Shown here piece after piece: positions 56,124 through 64,000 of a DNA stretch of 64,000 nt. The stretch comes from Mesorhizobium sp. WSM2240 (lineage in GTDB: Bacteria; Pseudomonadota; Alphaproteobacteria; Rhizobiales; Rhizobiaceae), in contig NZ_CP159253.1 of the NCBI RefSeq assembly GCF_040438645.1, positions 1 through 64,000 of the forward strand. Reading direction: 5' to 3'. A model generated the notes under the pieces. It saw nothing but the letters and a program-made list of their open reading frames with translations, was not told the origin of the DNA and did not search any database. A program made the position numbers and the translations under genes. The stretch's first letter is position 1; every line of letters begins with the position of its first letter.

Positions 56124-56933
56124 ATGCCGCCGTCAGCCCACGCAACAAGACCGACGCGCTCCGCAGCGGCCATGCCGGTCGAGGCGCGCGATCTGGTGAG
56201 GCGGTTCGGCGGCCTTCGAGCCGTGGACGGCATGTCGATCGCGCTGCAACGGGGGGAGATGCTGGGCCTGATCGGACCGAACGGCGCCGGCAAGACCACG
56301 CTGTTCAACCTGATCGCCGGAAGCCTGAGGCCGACCTCCGGCTCGATCCGGGTCTCGGGCGAGGAAGTCTCGGGCGAGGGGCCGGAACGGCGTGTTGGGC
56401 GCGGCCTCGGACGCACGTTCCAGATACCGCGCCCATTCCCGGAGATGACGGTGCTGGAGAACGTGCTGACTGGCGGTCAGCGCCAGGCAGGCGAACACAT
56501 CTGGAAGAATTTCCTGCAACCGGGCCGCGTCGCTGCCGAGGAGAAAGCCGCGGTGGACCGGGCGCGGTCACTGCTCGACTTCGTTACGCTCTCCGGGCTC
56601 GAGAACGAGCCGGCGCGAGTGCTTTCCGGCGGGCAGCGCAAGCTGCTTGAACTCGCCCGCATATTGATGGCCGATCCGGAAACCATCCTGCTCGACGAGC
56701 CGGCGGCTGGCGTCAACCCGACGCTGCTCGAGATCATCATCGACCGCGTTCTGGAACTAAACGCGCAGGGCAAATCCGTGCTGCTGATCGAGCACAATAT
56801 GGAAATGGTGGCGCGGCTTTGCGGGCGTGTGGTGGTGATGGCGGCGGGCCGGCATTTGGCCGAGGGGCCGCCGGCCGAAGTCGCGCGCAATCCCACGGTC
56901 ATCGAAGCCTATCTTGGCGGGGTCGCCGCGTGA
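56124..56933 (+). CDS. livG: ABC transporter ATP-binding protein (LivG-type)
   Basis: A 269-residue ATPase of the branched-chain (HAAT) class. Walker A is GLIGPNGAGKTTLFN near 51-65, the LivG-type GLGRTFQIPRPFPEMTVLENVL follows near 94-115, the signature is VLSGGQRKLLELARIL and Walker B is TILLDEPAAGVNP. ATG 56124 has GGAAG upstream; the ATG at 56172 is an alternative. It is the first gene of the transporter operon, overlapping livF by one base. Confidence 0.92.
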   Translation: MPPSAHATRPTRSAAAMPVEARDLVRRFGGLRAVDGMSIALQRGEMLGLIGPNGAGKTTLFNLIAGSLRPTSGSIRVSGEEVSGEGPERRVGRGLGRTFQIPRPFPEMTVLENVLTGGQRQAGEHIWKNFLQPGRVAAEEKAAVDRARSLLDFVTLSGLENEPARVLSGGQRKLLELARILMADPETILLDEPAAGVNPTLLEIIIDRVLELNAQGKSVLLIEHNMEMVARLCGRVVVMAAGRHLAEGPPAEVARNPTVIEAYLGGVAA

Positions 56934-57685
56934 TGGCGTCCGATCGGCCCATAGCACTTTCGACAAAGGCGCTCGTGGCCGGCTACGAGCGCGACCTGCC
57001 CATCGTGCGCGGCATCGATTTTGCGATCCGCCAGGGAGAACTGATCGTGGTGCTCGGTCCGAATGGCGCTGGGAAGTCGACCTTCGTCAAGGCAATAGCC
57101 GGGCTGGTGCCGGTCCATGCAGGAACGGCCTTGCTCGGGGCTGCCGACATCACATCTGTGCCGGCGCACGAAAAAATTCGCCACGGACTGGCCTTCGTCC
57201 CGCAGACCGAGAACATCTTCGCGACGCTTTCTATCCACGAGAACCTGCTTCTGGCGGCAAACATCCTGCCCAAGGAGCGGCGGCAGGAGCGCGTCGCCGC
57301 GCTTTATGGAATGTTTCCCGATCTCGCGGCGCGACCGTCGCTGCGCGCCGGCCAGCTTTCGGGCGGCCAGCGCCAGATGCTGGCCGTGGCCCGGGCGCTG
57401 GTCGTCGAGCCGTCCGTCCTGATCCTGGACGAGCCGTCGGCTGGCCTCTCGCCGAAGATCGTCGCCGAGGTGTTCTCGACGCTGAAGGCGATCAACGAAA
57501 CGGGGGTCACCATTGTCCTCGTCGAGCAGAATGTGAAGGCGGCGCTCGCCATTGCAGATCGTGCGGTCATCCTTGTCGAGGGGCTGCTGCGCCATGAAGG
57601 TCCGGCGGCGACGCTCGCCGACGATCCGATCGTGGCGGAACTCTATCTCGGCGCGCGGCACGCGCCGAAGGCGGTAGGCCAATGA
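56933..57685 (+). CDS. livF: ABC transporter ATP-binding protein (LivF-type)
   Basis: A 250-residue second ATPase of the HAAT transporter. Walker A is VVLGPNGAGKSTFVK near 39-53, Q-loop GLAFVPQTENIFATLSIHENLLLA, signature LSGGQRQMLAVARALV and Walker B VLILDEPSAGLSP. ATG 56933 overlaps the livG stop as TGATG. Its end overlaps the permease start by 4 bases. Confidence 0.93.
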   Translation: MASDRPIALSTKALVAGYERDLPIVRGIDFAIRQGELIVVLGPNGAGKSTFVKAIAGLVPVHAGTALLGAADITSVPAHEKIRHGLAFVPQTENIFATLSIHENLLLAANILPKERRQERVAALYGMFPDLAARPSLRAGQLSGGQRQMLAVARALVVEPSVLILDEPSAGLSPKIVAEVFSTLKAINETGVTIVLVEQNVKAALAIADRAVILVEGLLRHEGPAATLADDPIVAELYLGARHAPKAVGQ

Positions 57686-58593
57686 ACCCGCAGGCGCTGA
57701 TGGACGGGCTGGTCACCGGCTCGATGATAGGGCTCGGCGCCATCGGCGTGACGCTGACCTATTCGATCCTGCGCTTCGCCAATTTCGCGCATGGCGAATT
57801 CCTGGCGTGGGGCGCCTACATCGCATTGGCGGTGAGCGGCGCCCTCGGCTGGCTGGCTCCTTCGCTGCTGGCGCCGATCGGCCCGTTTTCCTTCGGCTGG
57901 TCGCTGCCGATCGCGGCCATCGCGGCCATCGCCCTCACCGGTGGACTTGCCCTCCTGGTCGACGCGCTGCTGTTTGGCCGCCTGCGCGCGCAACGCAGCA
58001 CGATTATCATCATGGTCATGGCGAGCTTCGGAGCGGCGCTAACGCTGCGCAGCCTGCTCGAATTCATCTTTACGGCGAAGCCCGCCTACTACACCAAGGC
58101 GCTGCAGATCGCGTTGCCGCTCGGCGGAGGCTTGAGGGCGACCCCGGACCAGTTGCTGTCGCTTGGGCTCGCCGCAATTCTGGTCGTCGCTATCCATCTG
58201 CTGCTGACCCGCACCGCTATTGGCCGCTCGATGCGGGCGGTGAGCGAGAACCAGCAGCTTGCCGGCGTCGTCGGCGTGGACGTGCGCAACGTCATCCGAA
58301 CCGTCTGGCTCCTCGGCGCGGGACTGGCGGCTGTCGCCGGCATCATGGCGGGGCTGCTGGTGCAGGTCCGTCCCTATATGGGCCTCGATTTGCTGCTTCC
58401 CCTGTTCGCGGCCGCCATCCTCGGCGGCATCGGCAGCGTGCCGGGAGCAATGCTCGCCGGGCTTATCGTCGGCCTCACCGAAGCATTCGCGGTGCAATTC
58501 GTCGGGGCCCAATGGCGCGCGGCCATCGCCTTCGTCATCCTGGTAGCCGTCCTGCTCTTCCGGCCGCAGGGTCTTTTCGGGAGGCCGGAATGA
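57682..58593 (+). CDS. livH: ABC transporter permease (LivH-type)
   Basis: A 303-residue permease with about eight helices. LivH features are the start GLVTGSMIGLGAIGVTLTYSILRFANFAHGEFLAWGAY (about 7-44), NQQLAGVVGVDVRNVIRTVW near 193 and PLFAAAILGGIGSVPGAMLAG near 240. It imports solute with livM and the two ATPases. ATG 57682 overlaps livF, and the stop overlaps the livM start. Confidence 0.92.
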   Translation: MNPQALMDGLVTGSMIGLGAIGVTLTYSILRFANFAHGEFLAWGAYIALAVSGALGWLAPSLLAPIGPFSFGWSLPIAAIAAIALTGGLALLVDALLFGRLRAQRSTIIIMVMASFGAALTLRSLLEFIFTAKPAYYTKALQIALPLGGGLRATPDQLLSLGLAAILVVAIHLLLTRTAIGRSMRAVSENQQLAGVVGVDVRNVIRTVWLLGAGLAAVAGIMAGLLVQVRPYMGLDLLLPLFAAAILGGIGSVPGAMLAGLIVGLTEAFAVQFVGAQWRAAIAFVILVAVLLFRPQGLFGRPE

Positions 58594-59567
58594 GCGTCGA
58601 ACTGGTCACCTACGGCGCCTTCTTCCTGACCATGGCGTTGACCTACGCCATCATGTGCCTCGGCCTCAACGTCCAGTGGGGCCAGACCGGCTTGTTCAAT
58701 GTCGGCATTGCCGGCTTCGTCGCGATCGGAGCCTATGTCTCGGCGCTGCTGACGACACCGGACGCAGCCGACCGCTTAGGCGGTTTCGGCCTGCCCATCG
58801 TCGCCGGTTGGCTGGGCGCGGCGCTGGCGGCGGGGCTCGTCGCCTTCCTGATCGGGGCGCTGACCATCCGGCTTCGTGCCGATTATCTGGCCATCGCGAC
58901 ATTCGGCGTAGCCGTCGCCGTACAGCTTTGCGCGCTCAATCTGGAGGCGATCACCGGTGGGCCATTCGGCATCGGCTTCATTCCGCGGCCGTTCGCCGGC
59001 CTGGCAGGCGATCCGCTGGCCTTCAGCCTCGCCAATCTCGGTGTGTTGGTTCTGGTCGTGCTTGCGCTCTATCTGGCGCTGGAGCGGCTGCTGCGCAGCC
59101 CGTGGGGGAGGGTGCTGCGCGCCATCCGCGAGGACGAGACGGCGGCGCTCGCGCTCGGCAAGAGCGCGACGAGATTCCGGCTGCAGGCATTCGCGATAGG
59201 CGGCGCGATCATGGGCCTCGCCGGCGCCGCGCAGGCGCATTTCATCGGCTTCATCGCGCCCGACAATTACATGCCGATGCTGACCTTCCAGGTCTGGGCG
59301 ATGCTGATCGTCGGCGGCTCCGGCAATAATCGTGGCGCGATCCTCGGCGCTGTCCTTGTCTGGGGCATCTGGGCCGGCTCCGCCGGCGCGATCGCGTCGC
59401 TGTTCCCGCCCGGCGAGCAGGCGCGCGCTGCCTCGCTGCAGATCGTGATGATCGGCGTCGGGCTATGCGCGATCCTGCTGCTGCGCCCACGCGGTATTCT
59501 GGGCGAGGTTAAGACCGTCTCCCGCCATATTGGGCGGCTGGTCGGCAAACCGGTATCCGAACCATGA
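58590..59567 (+). CDS. livM: ABC transporter permease (LivM-type)
   Basis: A 325-residue permease with about ten helices. LivM features are LGLNVQWGQTGLFNVGIAGFVAIGAYVSALL (about 24-54), RADYLAIATFGVAVAVQL near 95 and TFQVWAMLIVGGSGNNRGAILGA near 232. ATG 58590 overlaps the livH stop by 4 bases. The open frame runs much further upstream but only as an out-of-frame shadow of livH. The next gene, the reductase-Rid fusion, overlaps its end by 4 bases. Confidence 0.92.
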   Translation: MSVELVTYGAFFLTMALTYAIMCLGLNVQWGQTGLFNVGIAGFVAIGAYVSALLTTPDAADRLGGFGLPIVAGWLGAALAAGLVAFLIGALTIRLRADYLAIATFGVAVAVQLCALNLEAITGGPFGIGFIPRPFAGLAGDPLAFSLANLGVLVLVVLALYLALERLLRSPWGRVLRAIREDETAALALGKSATRFRLQAFAIGGAIMGLAGAAQAHFIGFIAPDNYMPMLTFQVWAMLIVGGSGNNRGAILGAVLVWGIWAGSAGAIASLFPPGEQARAASLQIVMIGVGLCAILLLRPRGILGEVKTVSRHIGRLVGKPVSEP

Positions 59568-61048
59568 GCGAGCCTTCCATGCAGCGACGTCCCGACCGCA
59601 TCGATCTTGGTGACAACAACAACATCAGCCGGCTGGTCTGCGGCCTCTGGCAAGTCGCCGATCTTGAAAAGAGCGGCACGCTGCTCGATCCTGAACACGC
59701 CGCCGACGCGCTCCAGGCCTACGCTGATGCGGGCTTCGATACGTTCGACATGGCCGACCACTATGGCAGCGCCGAGCTGATCACCGGGCGACTGCTCGCT
59801 CGCTATCCGGACGCATCGCGCCGGCCGGCTGCCTTCACCAAATGGTGTCCCGAGCCCGGTCCGATGACCGCCGAAATCGTGCGAAGGGGCGTGCAGGAAC
59901 GACTCGACCGTCTTGGTATCGACAGGATCGACCTCCTGCAATTCCACTGGTGGACCTTCGAGCATCCGGCCTGGCTTGATGCGCTGCACGAAATGGCGCG
60001 GCTGAGGCAAGACGGCCTGATCGGCGCGCTCGGGGTCACCAATTTCGACGCCGCGCATCTGGCGCTGGCGCTGGCCGATGGCGTACCGATCGCGACAAAC
60101 CAAGTCTCCTTTTCGCTCGTCGACCGGCGCGCGGCGGGCGCGCTGGCGCAGCTTTGCGCCCGATCCGGAGTGAAGCTTCTGGCCTACGGCACGCTGTGCG
60201 GCGGCTTCCTGTCCGACAAGTGGCTGGGCAGGCCCGAGCCATCTGAAATCGCCGACTGGAGCCGCTCGAAATACAAGCGCTTCATCGACACTGCAGGCGG
60301 CTGGGACGCCTTCCAGGGCATATTGGCCGCCGCGGGCGAGATCGCACGCAAGCATGGCGTCTCGATTTCCAACGTCGCGACCCGCTGGGTGCTGGAACAC
60401 GAGGCGGTGGCGGCGGCGATCGTCGGCGCGCGCATCGGCGAGAGCGAGCACCGCTCGGACAATCTCAATGTCTTCGGCTTCGCGCTCGACGAGGAGGACA
60501 AAGCGAGGCTGGAAGAGGCCTTCGCAGGGACAAAACCAATCCCCGGCGATTGCGGTGACGAATACCGCCGCCCGCCCTACCTGACGGCTTCCGGCGATTT
60601 GAGCCACCATCTCGACGCTATACCATCCGTGTTCAACGCCGAGCCTGTTCCCGGGCGACCGGGGCGGCTGCGGGTCTCATCGGGCAGTGTCTGGGAGCCG
60701 ATCGCCGGATACAGCCGCGCGGTGCGGGTCAAGGACACGATCCGGGTTTCCGGCACCACGGCCACCCATGCATCCGACCGCTGCGTAGCTCCCGGCGACC
60801 CGGGCGCCCAGACCACTTATATCCTCGATAAAATCGCTGCTTCGATCACCGCCCTCGGCGGCAGGATGGAGGATGTAGTGCGCACCCGTATCTACCTGCG
60901 CGATGCCGCGCAATGGGAGCCGGTGTCGCGCGCACACGGCCGTGTGTTCGGCGACGTTTTGCCGGCTAACACGATGATCGAGGCCGGCGATCTCATTGGC
61001 GATTATGAGGTCGAGATCGAGGCCGAGGCCATCGTCTCCGAAGAGTAA
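59564..61048 (+). CDS. Aldo/keto reductase - Rid (YjgF) domain fusion
   Basis: A 494-residue two-domain enzyme. Residues about 10-340 form an aldo/keto reductase with tetrad Asp62, Tyr67, Lys93 and His128 and the cofactor-end IVGARIGESEHRSDN near 286-300. Residues about 365-494 are a Rid/YjgF domain with VSGTTATHAS, LGGRMEDVVRTRIYL and the final EVEIEAEAIV. The position of the catalytic Arg105 of RidA (PARS) reads LPANT, with Asn469, so imine hydrolysis of the RidA kind is unlikely. Overlap with livM links it to the transported compound. No frameshift; a single open frame. Confidence 0.88.
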   Translation: MSEPSMQRRPDRIDLGDNNNISRLVCGLWQVADLEKSGTLLDPEHAADALQAYADAGFDTFDMADHYGSAELITGRLLARYPDASRRPAAFTKWCPEPGPMTAEIVRRGVQERLDRLGIDRIDLLQFHWWTFEHPAWLDALHEMARLRQDGLIGALGVTNFDAAHLALALADGVPIATNQVSFSLVDRRAAGALAQLCARSGVKLLAYGTLCGGFLSDKWLGRPEPSEIADWSRSKYKRFIDTAGGWDAFQGILAAAGEIARKHGVSISNVATRWVLEHEAVAAAIVGARIGESEHRSDNLNVFGFALDEEDKARLEEAFAGTKPIPGDCGDEYRRPPYLTASGDLSHHLDAIPSVFNAEPVPGRPGRLRVSSGSVWEPIAGYSRAVRVKDTIRVSGTTATHASDRCVAPGDPGAQTTYILDKIAASITALGGRMEDVVRTRIYLRDAAQWEPVSRAHGRVFGDVLPANTMIEAGDLIGDYEVEIEAEAIVSEE

Positions 61049-61055
61049 GCCCGAA

Positions 61056-61958
61056 TTACATGCCCGCGTTCTTCTTGGCCCGCTGCTCGCGGAAGAAGAT
61101 GAACAGGCCGGCGGCCACGATGATCGCGGCGCCCGCCAGCATGGCCGGTCGCGGAATGTCGCCGAAGACCAGCCAGCCGAAAATCACCGCCCATAGAAGC
61201 AACGTGTACTGGAACGGCGCGACGGTCGCGGCGTCTGCAAGCTTCAACGCACGGTTGACGCAGACATGCGCCACCATGGCGACGACGCCAAGCAGACCGA
61301 GCAGCGCGAAGTCCGGCGCACTCGGCGTCACCCAGCCAAATGGCGCGGTTGCCAGCCCGAACAGGCCGGCCCCGATCGTCTGCCAGAACACCAGTGTTGT
61401 GTCCGGCGTGCCGCGCAGCGAGCGACCGGACAACATCATGAAGGCGAAGGCGAAACTGCCGAAGATCGAGATCAGCGCTGGAGCGGTCAGCGTCGCCGCC
61501 GATGGCTCCAGCGCCACTATGACGCCGACGAAGCCGATGAAAATCGCGGTCCAACGCCGCCAACCGACATGTTCGCCGAGCAGAAAAGGAGAAAGCGCGG
61601 CGACATAGATAGGCGCCGCCAGCCAGTAGGTCATCACGTCGGCGAGCGGCAGGTAGATGACCGCGAAATAAAAGCAGTAGACTTCCAGCGAGGACAGGAT
61701 GACGCGCAGCACCTGCATCCGCGGCTGCTCTACGCGGATCAGCGAACGGACACCCGCCTTCCAGATGAAGGGCGTAAGGATCAGCAGCGCCGCCGCACTG
61801 CGGATCAAAAGCACCTGTCCGACGCTGTAGGTCGCGACCAGCCATTTGCCCATCACGTCGTTTAGCGAGAACAGCAGGATCCCGGCGAGCATCACGGCGA
61901 TGCCGAGTTGCGTCGAGCGGGAGGCGCTTGGATGGGTCGGCAGGGCTTCCGCGGTCAT
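61056..61958 (-). CDS. EamA/DMT family transporter
   Basis: A 300-residue drug/metabolite transporter with ten predicted helices and two EamA repeats (about 15-145 and 155-285). The first begins LGIAVMLAGILLFSLNDVMGKWL and the second FAFAFMMLSGRSLRGTPDTTLVFWQTIGAG. Such proteins often export amino acids, metabolites or toxic intermediates. It is 9 bases downstream of the enolase-superfamily gene, so the two are probably co-transcribed. It converges with the reductase-Rid gene. Confidence 0.88.
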   Translation of the reverse strand: MTAEALPTHPSASRSTQLGIAVMLAGILLFSLNDVMGKWLVATYSVGQVLLIRSAAALLILTPFIWKAGVRSLIRVEQPRMQVLRVILSSLEVYCFYFAVIYLPLADVMTYWLAAPIYVAALSPFLLGEHVGWRRWTAIFIGFVGVIVALEPSAATLTAPALISIFGSFAFAFMMLSGRSLRGTPDTTLVFWQTIGAGLFGLATAPFGWVTPSAPDFALLGLLGVVAMVAHVCVNRALKLADAATVAPFQYTLLLWAVIFGWLVFGDIPRPAMLAGAAIIVAAGLFIFFREQRAKKNAGM

Positions 61959-61967
61959 GGACGATTC

Positions 61968-63164
61968 TCAGGCGTTGCTGGTGCGCACGATGGCATCGGC
62001 GCGCTCGGTCAGTCCCGGCAGAAGCGTCAGGCCAAGGCCCGGCGCGTCGCCGAGGCTGATCTCGCCATTCTTGACGCGCGGCAGTTCGGTGACCAGCTCA
62101 GTGTACCAGCCGGTGTAGAAGGCGCGCACCGATTCCTGGATCAGCGCATTGCGGGCATGCAGCGAGAAATGGCACGAGGCCATGAACACGACCGGGCCGG
62201 TGCAGTCATGCGGCGCGACTGGGATATGATGCGCTTCGGCCATGCCGGCGATCTTGCGGGCTTCCGAAAGGCCGCCGCACCATGAAAGGTCGAGCATGGC
62301 GACGCCGGCGACGCCGGTTGCGAGATAGTCGCGGAAGGCATGCGGATAGGCGAGTGTTTCGGAGGCGCAGATCATCGCCTTCGAATGCGGGGCATAGGCT
62401 TTCAGCGTCTCCAGCGAATCCATCCGCACCGGGTCTTCATGCCAGTAGGTGTCGAAGGGCTGGAGTGCGCGGGCTATGCGCTGGGCGGCGGGAAGCTGCC
62501 ACAGCGAATGGAATTCGACCATGATGTCCACGCGGTCGCCGACGGCCGCGCGGATCTTCTCGAACGGCTTCAGCGCGGTTCGCAGCTCCTCGGCGGAGAT
62601 GTCGAGGCCGCCGGTCCGTTCGGCGGCGATGTCGAACGGCCAGATCTTCATGCCGGTGATGCCCTGCTCGATGAGCGAATGTGCAAGTTCATCGGCGCGG
62701 TTCAGGAAGCCGTCGAGGTCCTCATAAGGGCCTTCGGCCGCGCCGACGCCCCAATTCTCGACCGCCTGGGCGCGGGCGTCGCGGACATATTTGTAGCCGG
62801 CGCAGGTGTTGTAAGTGCGGATCGAATCCCGGCTTTTGCCGCCAAGCGCGACGCTGACCGGTACGCCGAGCGCCTGCCCGAAAAGATCCCAGAGAGCGAT
62901 ATCGACCGCCGAATTGCCGCGCGTCTCGACCCCCGCGCCACGCCATCCGAGATAGCCGATCAGGTCGCGGTTGATCGCCTCGATCTGCAGCGGGTCGCGG
63001 CCGATCAGCTTTGGCGCGACGGTTTCGTGGATATACGCCTCGACGGCGGCGGCTCCCATGAAGGTCTCGCCGAGCCCGATCAGCCCTTCATCGGTGTGGA
63101 TGCGGACCCAGATGATGTTGGCGAATTCGCCCAGCCGGACGGTTTCGACGGATGTGATCTTCAT
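61968..63164 (-). CDS. Mandelate racemase/muconate lactonizing family enzyme, probable sugar-acid dehydratase
   Basis: A 398-residue enolase-superfamily protein. An N-terminal capping domain (about 1-125) precedes the barrel, with catalytic base region GITGMKIWPFD near 175, metal-ligand strands DIMVEFHSLW near 220, YWHEDPVR near 245 and ICASETLAYPHAF near 270. The late His is in HHIPVAPHDCTGPVVF. The VEFH and PHDCTGP motifs place it near galactonate and related dehydratases rather than muconate cycloisomerase. Next to a TRAP receptor gene, uptake and dehydration of a sugar acid is likely. Confidence 0.85.
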   Translation of the reverse strand: MKITSVETVRLGEFANIIWVRIHTDEGLIGLGETFMGAAAVEAYIHETVAPKLIGRDPLQIEAINRDLIGYLGWRGAGVETRGNSAVDIALWDLFGQALGVPVSVALGGKSRDSIRTYNTCAGYKYVRDARAQAVENWGVGAAEGPYEDLDGFLNRADELAHSLIEQGITGMKIWPFDIAAERTGGLDISAEELRTALKPFEKIRAAVGDRVDIMVEFHSLWQLPAAQRIARALQPFDTYWHEDPVRMDSLETLKAYAPHSKAMICASETLAYPHAFRDYLATGVAGVAMLDLSWCGGLSEARKIAGMAEAHHIPVAPHDCTGPVVFMASCHFSLHARNALIQESVRAFYTGWYTELVTELPRVKNGEISLGDAPGLGLTLLPGLTERADAIVRTSNA

Positions 63165-63232
63165 GGAGCAACCTTGCAGAAAACGGGCGGCGAACTATGC
63201 CGCCGCCAGGAAGTGTCAAATCGCCTAAGCAG

Positions 63233-64000
63233 CTATTCGCCGCGCAGCTTCTTGAGTTCGGCCATCATCTTGTCGACGACCTCCTGGCCGATCGTGGCGG
63301 CGTGCTTTTCGTAGACCGGCTTAACCGCTTCACGCATCTGGGCCTGCGCCTCTGGCGTAAGCTCGGTCACTTCCATCCCCGCCGCCTTGACGTTTTCCAG
63401 CGACTTGGCTCCAAGATCGCGACTCGCCTTGCGCTGCACGTCGCGGCCGACCACCGCGCATTCCTGCAGGATCGCCTGTTCCTCGGCGTCGAGCTGGTCC
63501 CAAAGCGGCTTGGAGTAGAGCACCATGAACGGCGTATAGGCGTGCCGTGATAAAGTGAGATGGTCCTGCACCTCGGAGAATTTCGAGGTATCGATGGTAA
63601 CCACCGGGTTTTCCTGGCCGTCGATGGCGCCGGTTTCGAGGGCGGTGAACACCTCGCCGAAAGCCATCGGCACGGCATTGGCGCCGAGATTCTGGAAGGA
63701 ATCGAGGAAGATGTTGTTCTGCATCACCCGGACCTTCAGGCCCTTGATGTCTTCGACGCCAGCGACCGCGCGCTGCGAGTTCGTGAGGTTGCGGAAGCCG
63801 TTCTCCCAATACGCGAGGTTAACCAGACCGTACTGCGGCATCTGGTCGGAAATGTACTTGCCGAACTCGCCGTCGAGGATGGCGTCGGCTTCCTTCTCGT
63901 CATTGAACAGGAAGGGCAGGTCGAACACGCCGAGCGCCGGCGCGATGCCGACCAGCGGCGAGGTCGAGGTGATGACCATTTCCTGCGTGCCGGAGCGCAG
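63233..64000 (-). CDS. TRAP transporter substrate-binding protein DctP (partial, cut by window end)
   Basis: The C-terminal 256 codons of a DctP-type periplasmic receptor. The frame runs off the right edge of the window, beginning LRSGTQEMVITSTSPLVG, and lacks the signal peptide. Family features are GLKVRVMQNNIFLDSFQNLGANAVPMAFGEVFTALETGAIDGQENPV and the final charged helix. The Arg of LKVRVMQ and the Asn-Pro of GQENPV are the usual carboxylate-binding positions, so an organic or sugar acid is expected. The membrane genes of the system should lie outside the window or elsewhere. Confidence 0.92.
   Translation of the reverse strand: MRSGTQEMVITSTSPLVGIAPALGVFDLPFLFNDEKEADAILDGEFGKYISDQMPQYGLVNLAYWENGFRNLTNSQRAVAGVEDIKGLKVRVMQNNIFLDSFQNLGANAVPMAFGEVFTALETGAIDGQENPVVTIDTSKFSEVQDHLTLSRHAYTPFMVLYSKPLWDQLDAEEQAILQECAVVGRDVQRKASRDLGAKSLENVKAAGMEVTELTPEAQAQMREAVKPVYEKHAATIGQEVVDKMMAELKKLRGE

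Noticed and set aside
57807..58589. Apparent N-terminal extension of livM by 261 codons, suggesting a fusion
   Set aside because: The extension is an out-of-frame reading of livH; livM starts at ATG 58590 with the normal N-terminus.

Overview
The window reads as a chromosomal segment of a high-G+C alphaproteobacterium of the Rhizobiales, most like Mesorhizobium and other Phyllobacteriaceae. This rests on protein-level resemblance and gene order: an irr-fabA-fabB-fabI block, a rimP-nusA-rnpM-infB-rbfA-truB-rpsO-pnp block, and a fmt-truA-dapE-dapD neighbourhood. Base 1 is the start codon of dnaA, so the record was probably rotated to dnaA. No rRNA, tRNA, CRISPR array, insertion sequence or phage gene was seen.

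Bases 1-24.7 kb are mostly housekeeping. They hold dnaA, dnaN and recF; a MoeB/ThiF-like adenylyltransferase; a GNAT enzyme; a two-subunit aconitase X (AcnX) hydratase; a DUF4336 protein; a 2-hydroxyacid dehydrogenase; an SH3 protein; DUF4260; irr; the unsaturated fatty acid genes fabA, fabB and fabI; an RsmC-like methyltransferase; and the long minus-strand translation/RNA operon from rimP to pnp. A strong intrinsic terminator lies between the start of that operon and its likely promoter, so the operon looks attenuated.

Bases 24.7-31.2 kb hold a tripartite tricarboxylate transporter (tctA, tctB, tctC), an orphan iron-type binding protein, and a divergent TctD/TctE-type two-component system. 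Bases 31.2-43.7 kb return to core genes (fmt, truA, dapE, dapD, a pyrimidine nucleotidase). Between them lie methyltransferase, DUF805, LOG, DUF817 and GGDEF genes and a copper-chaperone pair in which YcnI and PCuAC are fused.

Bases 43.7-64 kb are an accessory catabolic region of three modules. Module 1 (43.7-52.5 kb) is two divergent operons with an IclR regulator. It contains two related 3-ketosteroid-dehydrogenase-like flavoproteins, a TIM-barrel enzyme, a NIPSNAP protein, a Gfo/Idh dehydrogenase, an NAD-dependent epimerase-like enzyme and an AroE-like enzyme whose substrate-site motifs are altered. Module 2 (52.5-61.0 kb) is a complete branched-chain-type ABC transporter split across two divergent operons. 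It has a GntR/FCD regulator, a TIGR04076 protein, two paralogous aldo/keto reductases (one fused to a Rid domain that lacks the catalytic arginine) and a perfect palindrome before the transporter genes. Module 3 (61.0-64 kb, cut by the window end) has a DMT exporter, an enolase-superfamily sugar-acid dehydratase-like enzyme and a TRAP binding protein. Modules 1 and 2 are the best candidates for undescribed pathways; their substrates cannot be read from the sequence.
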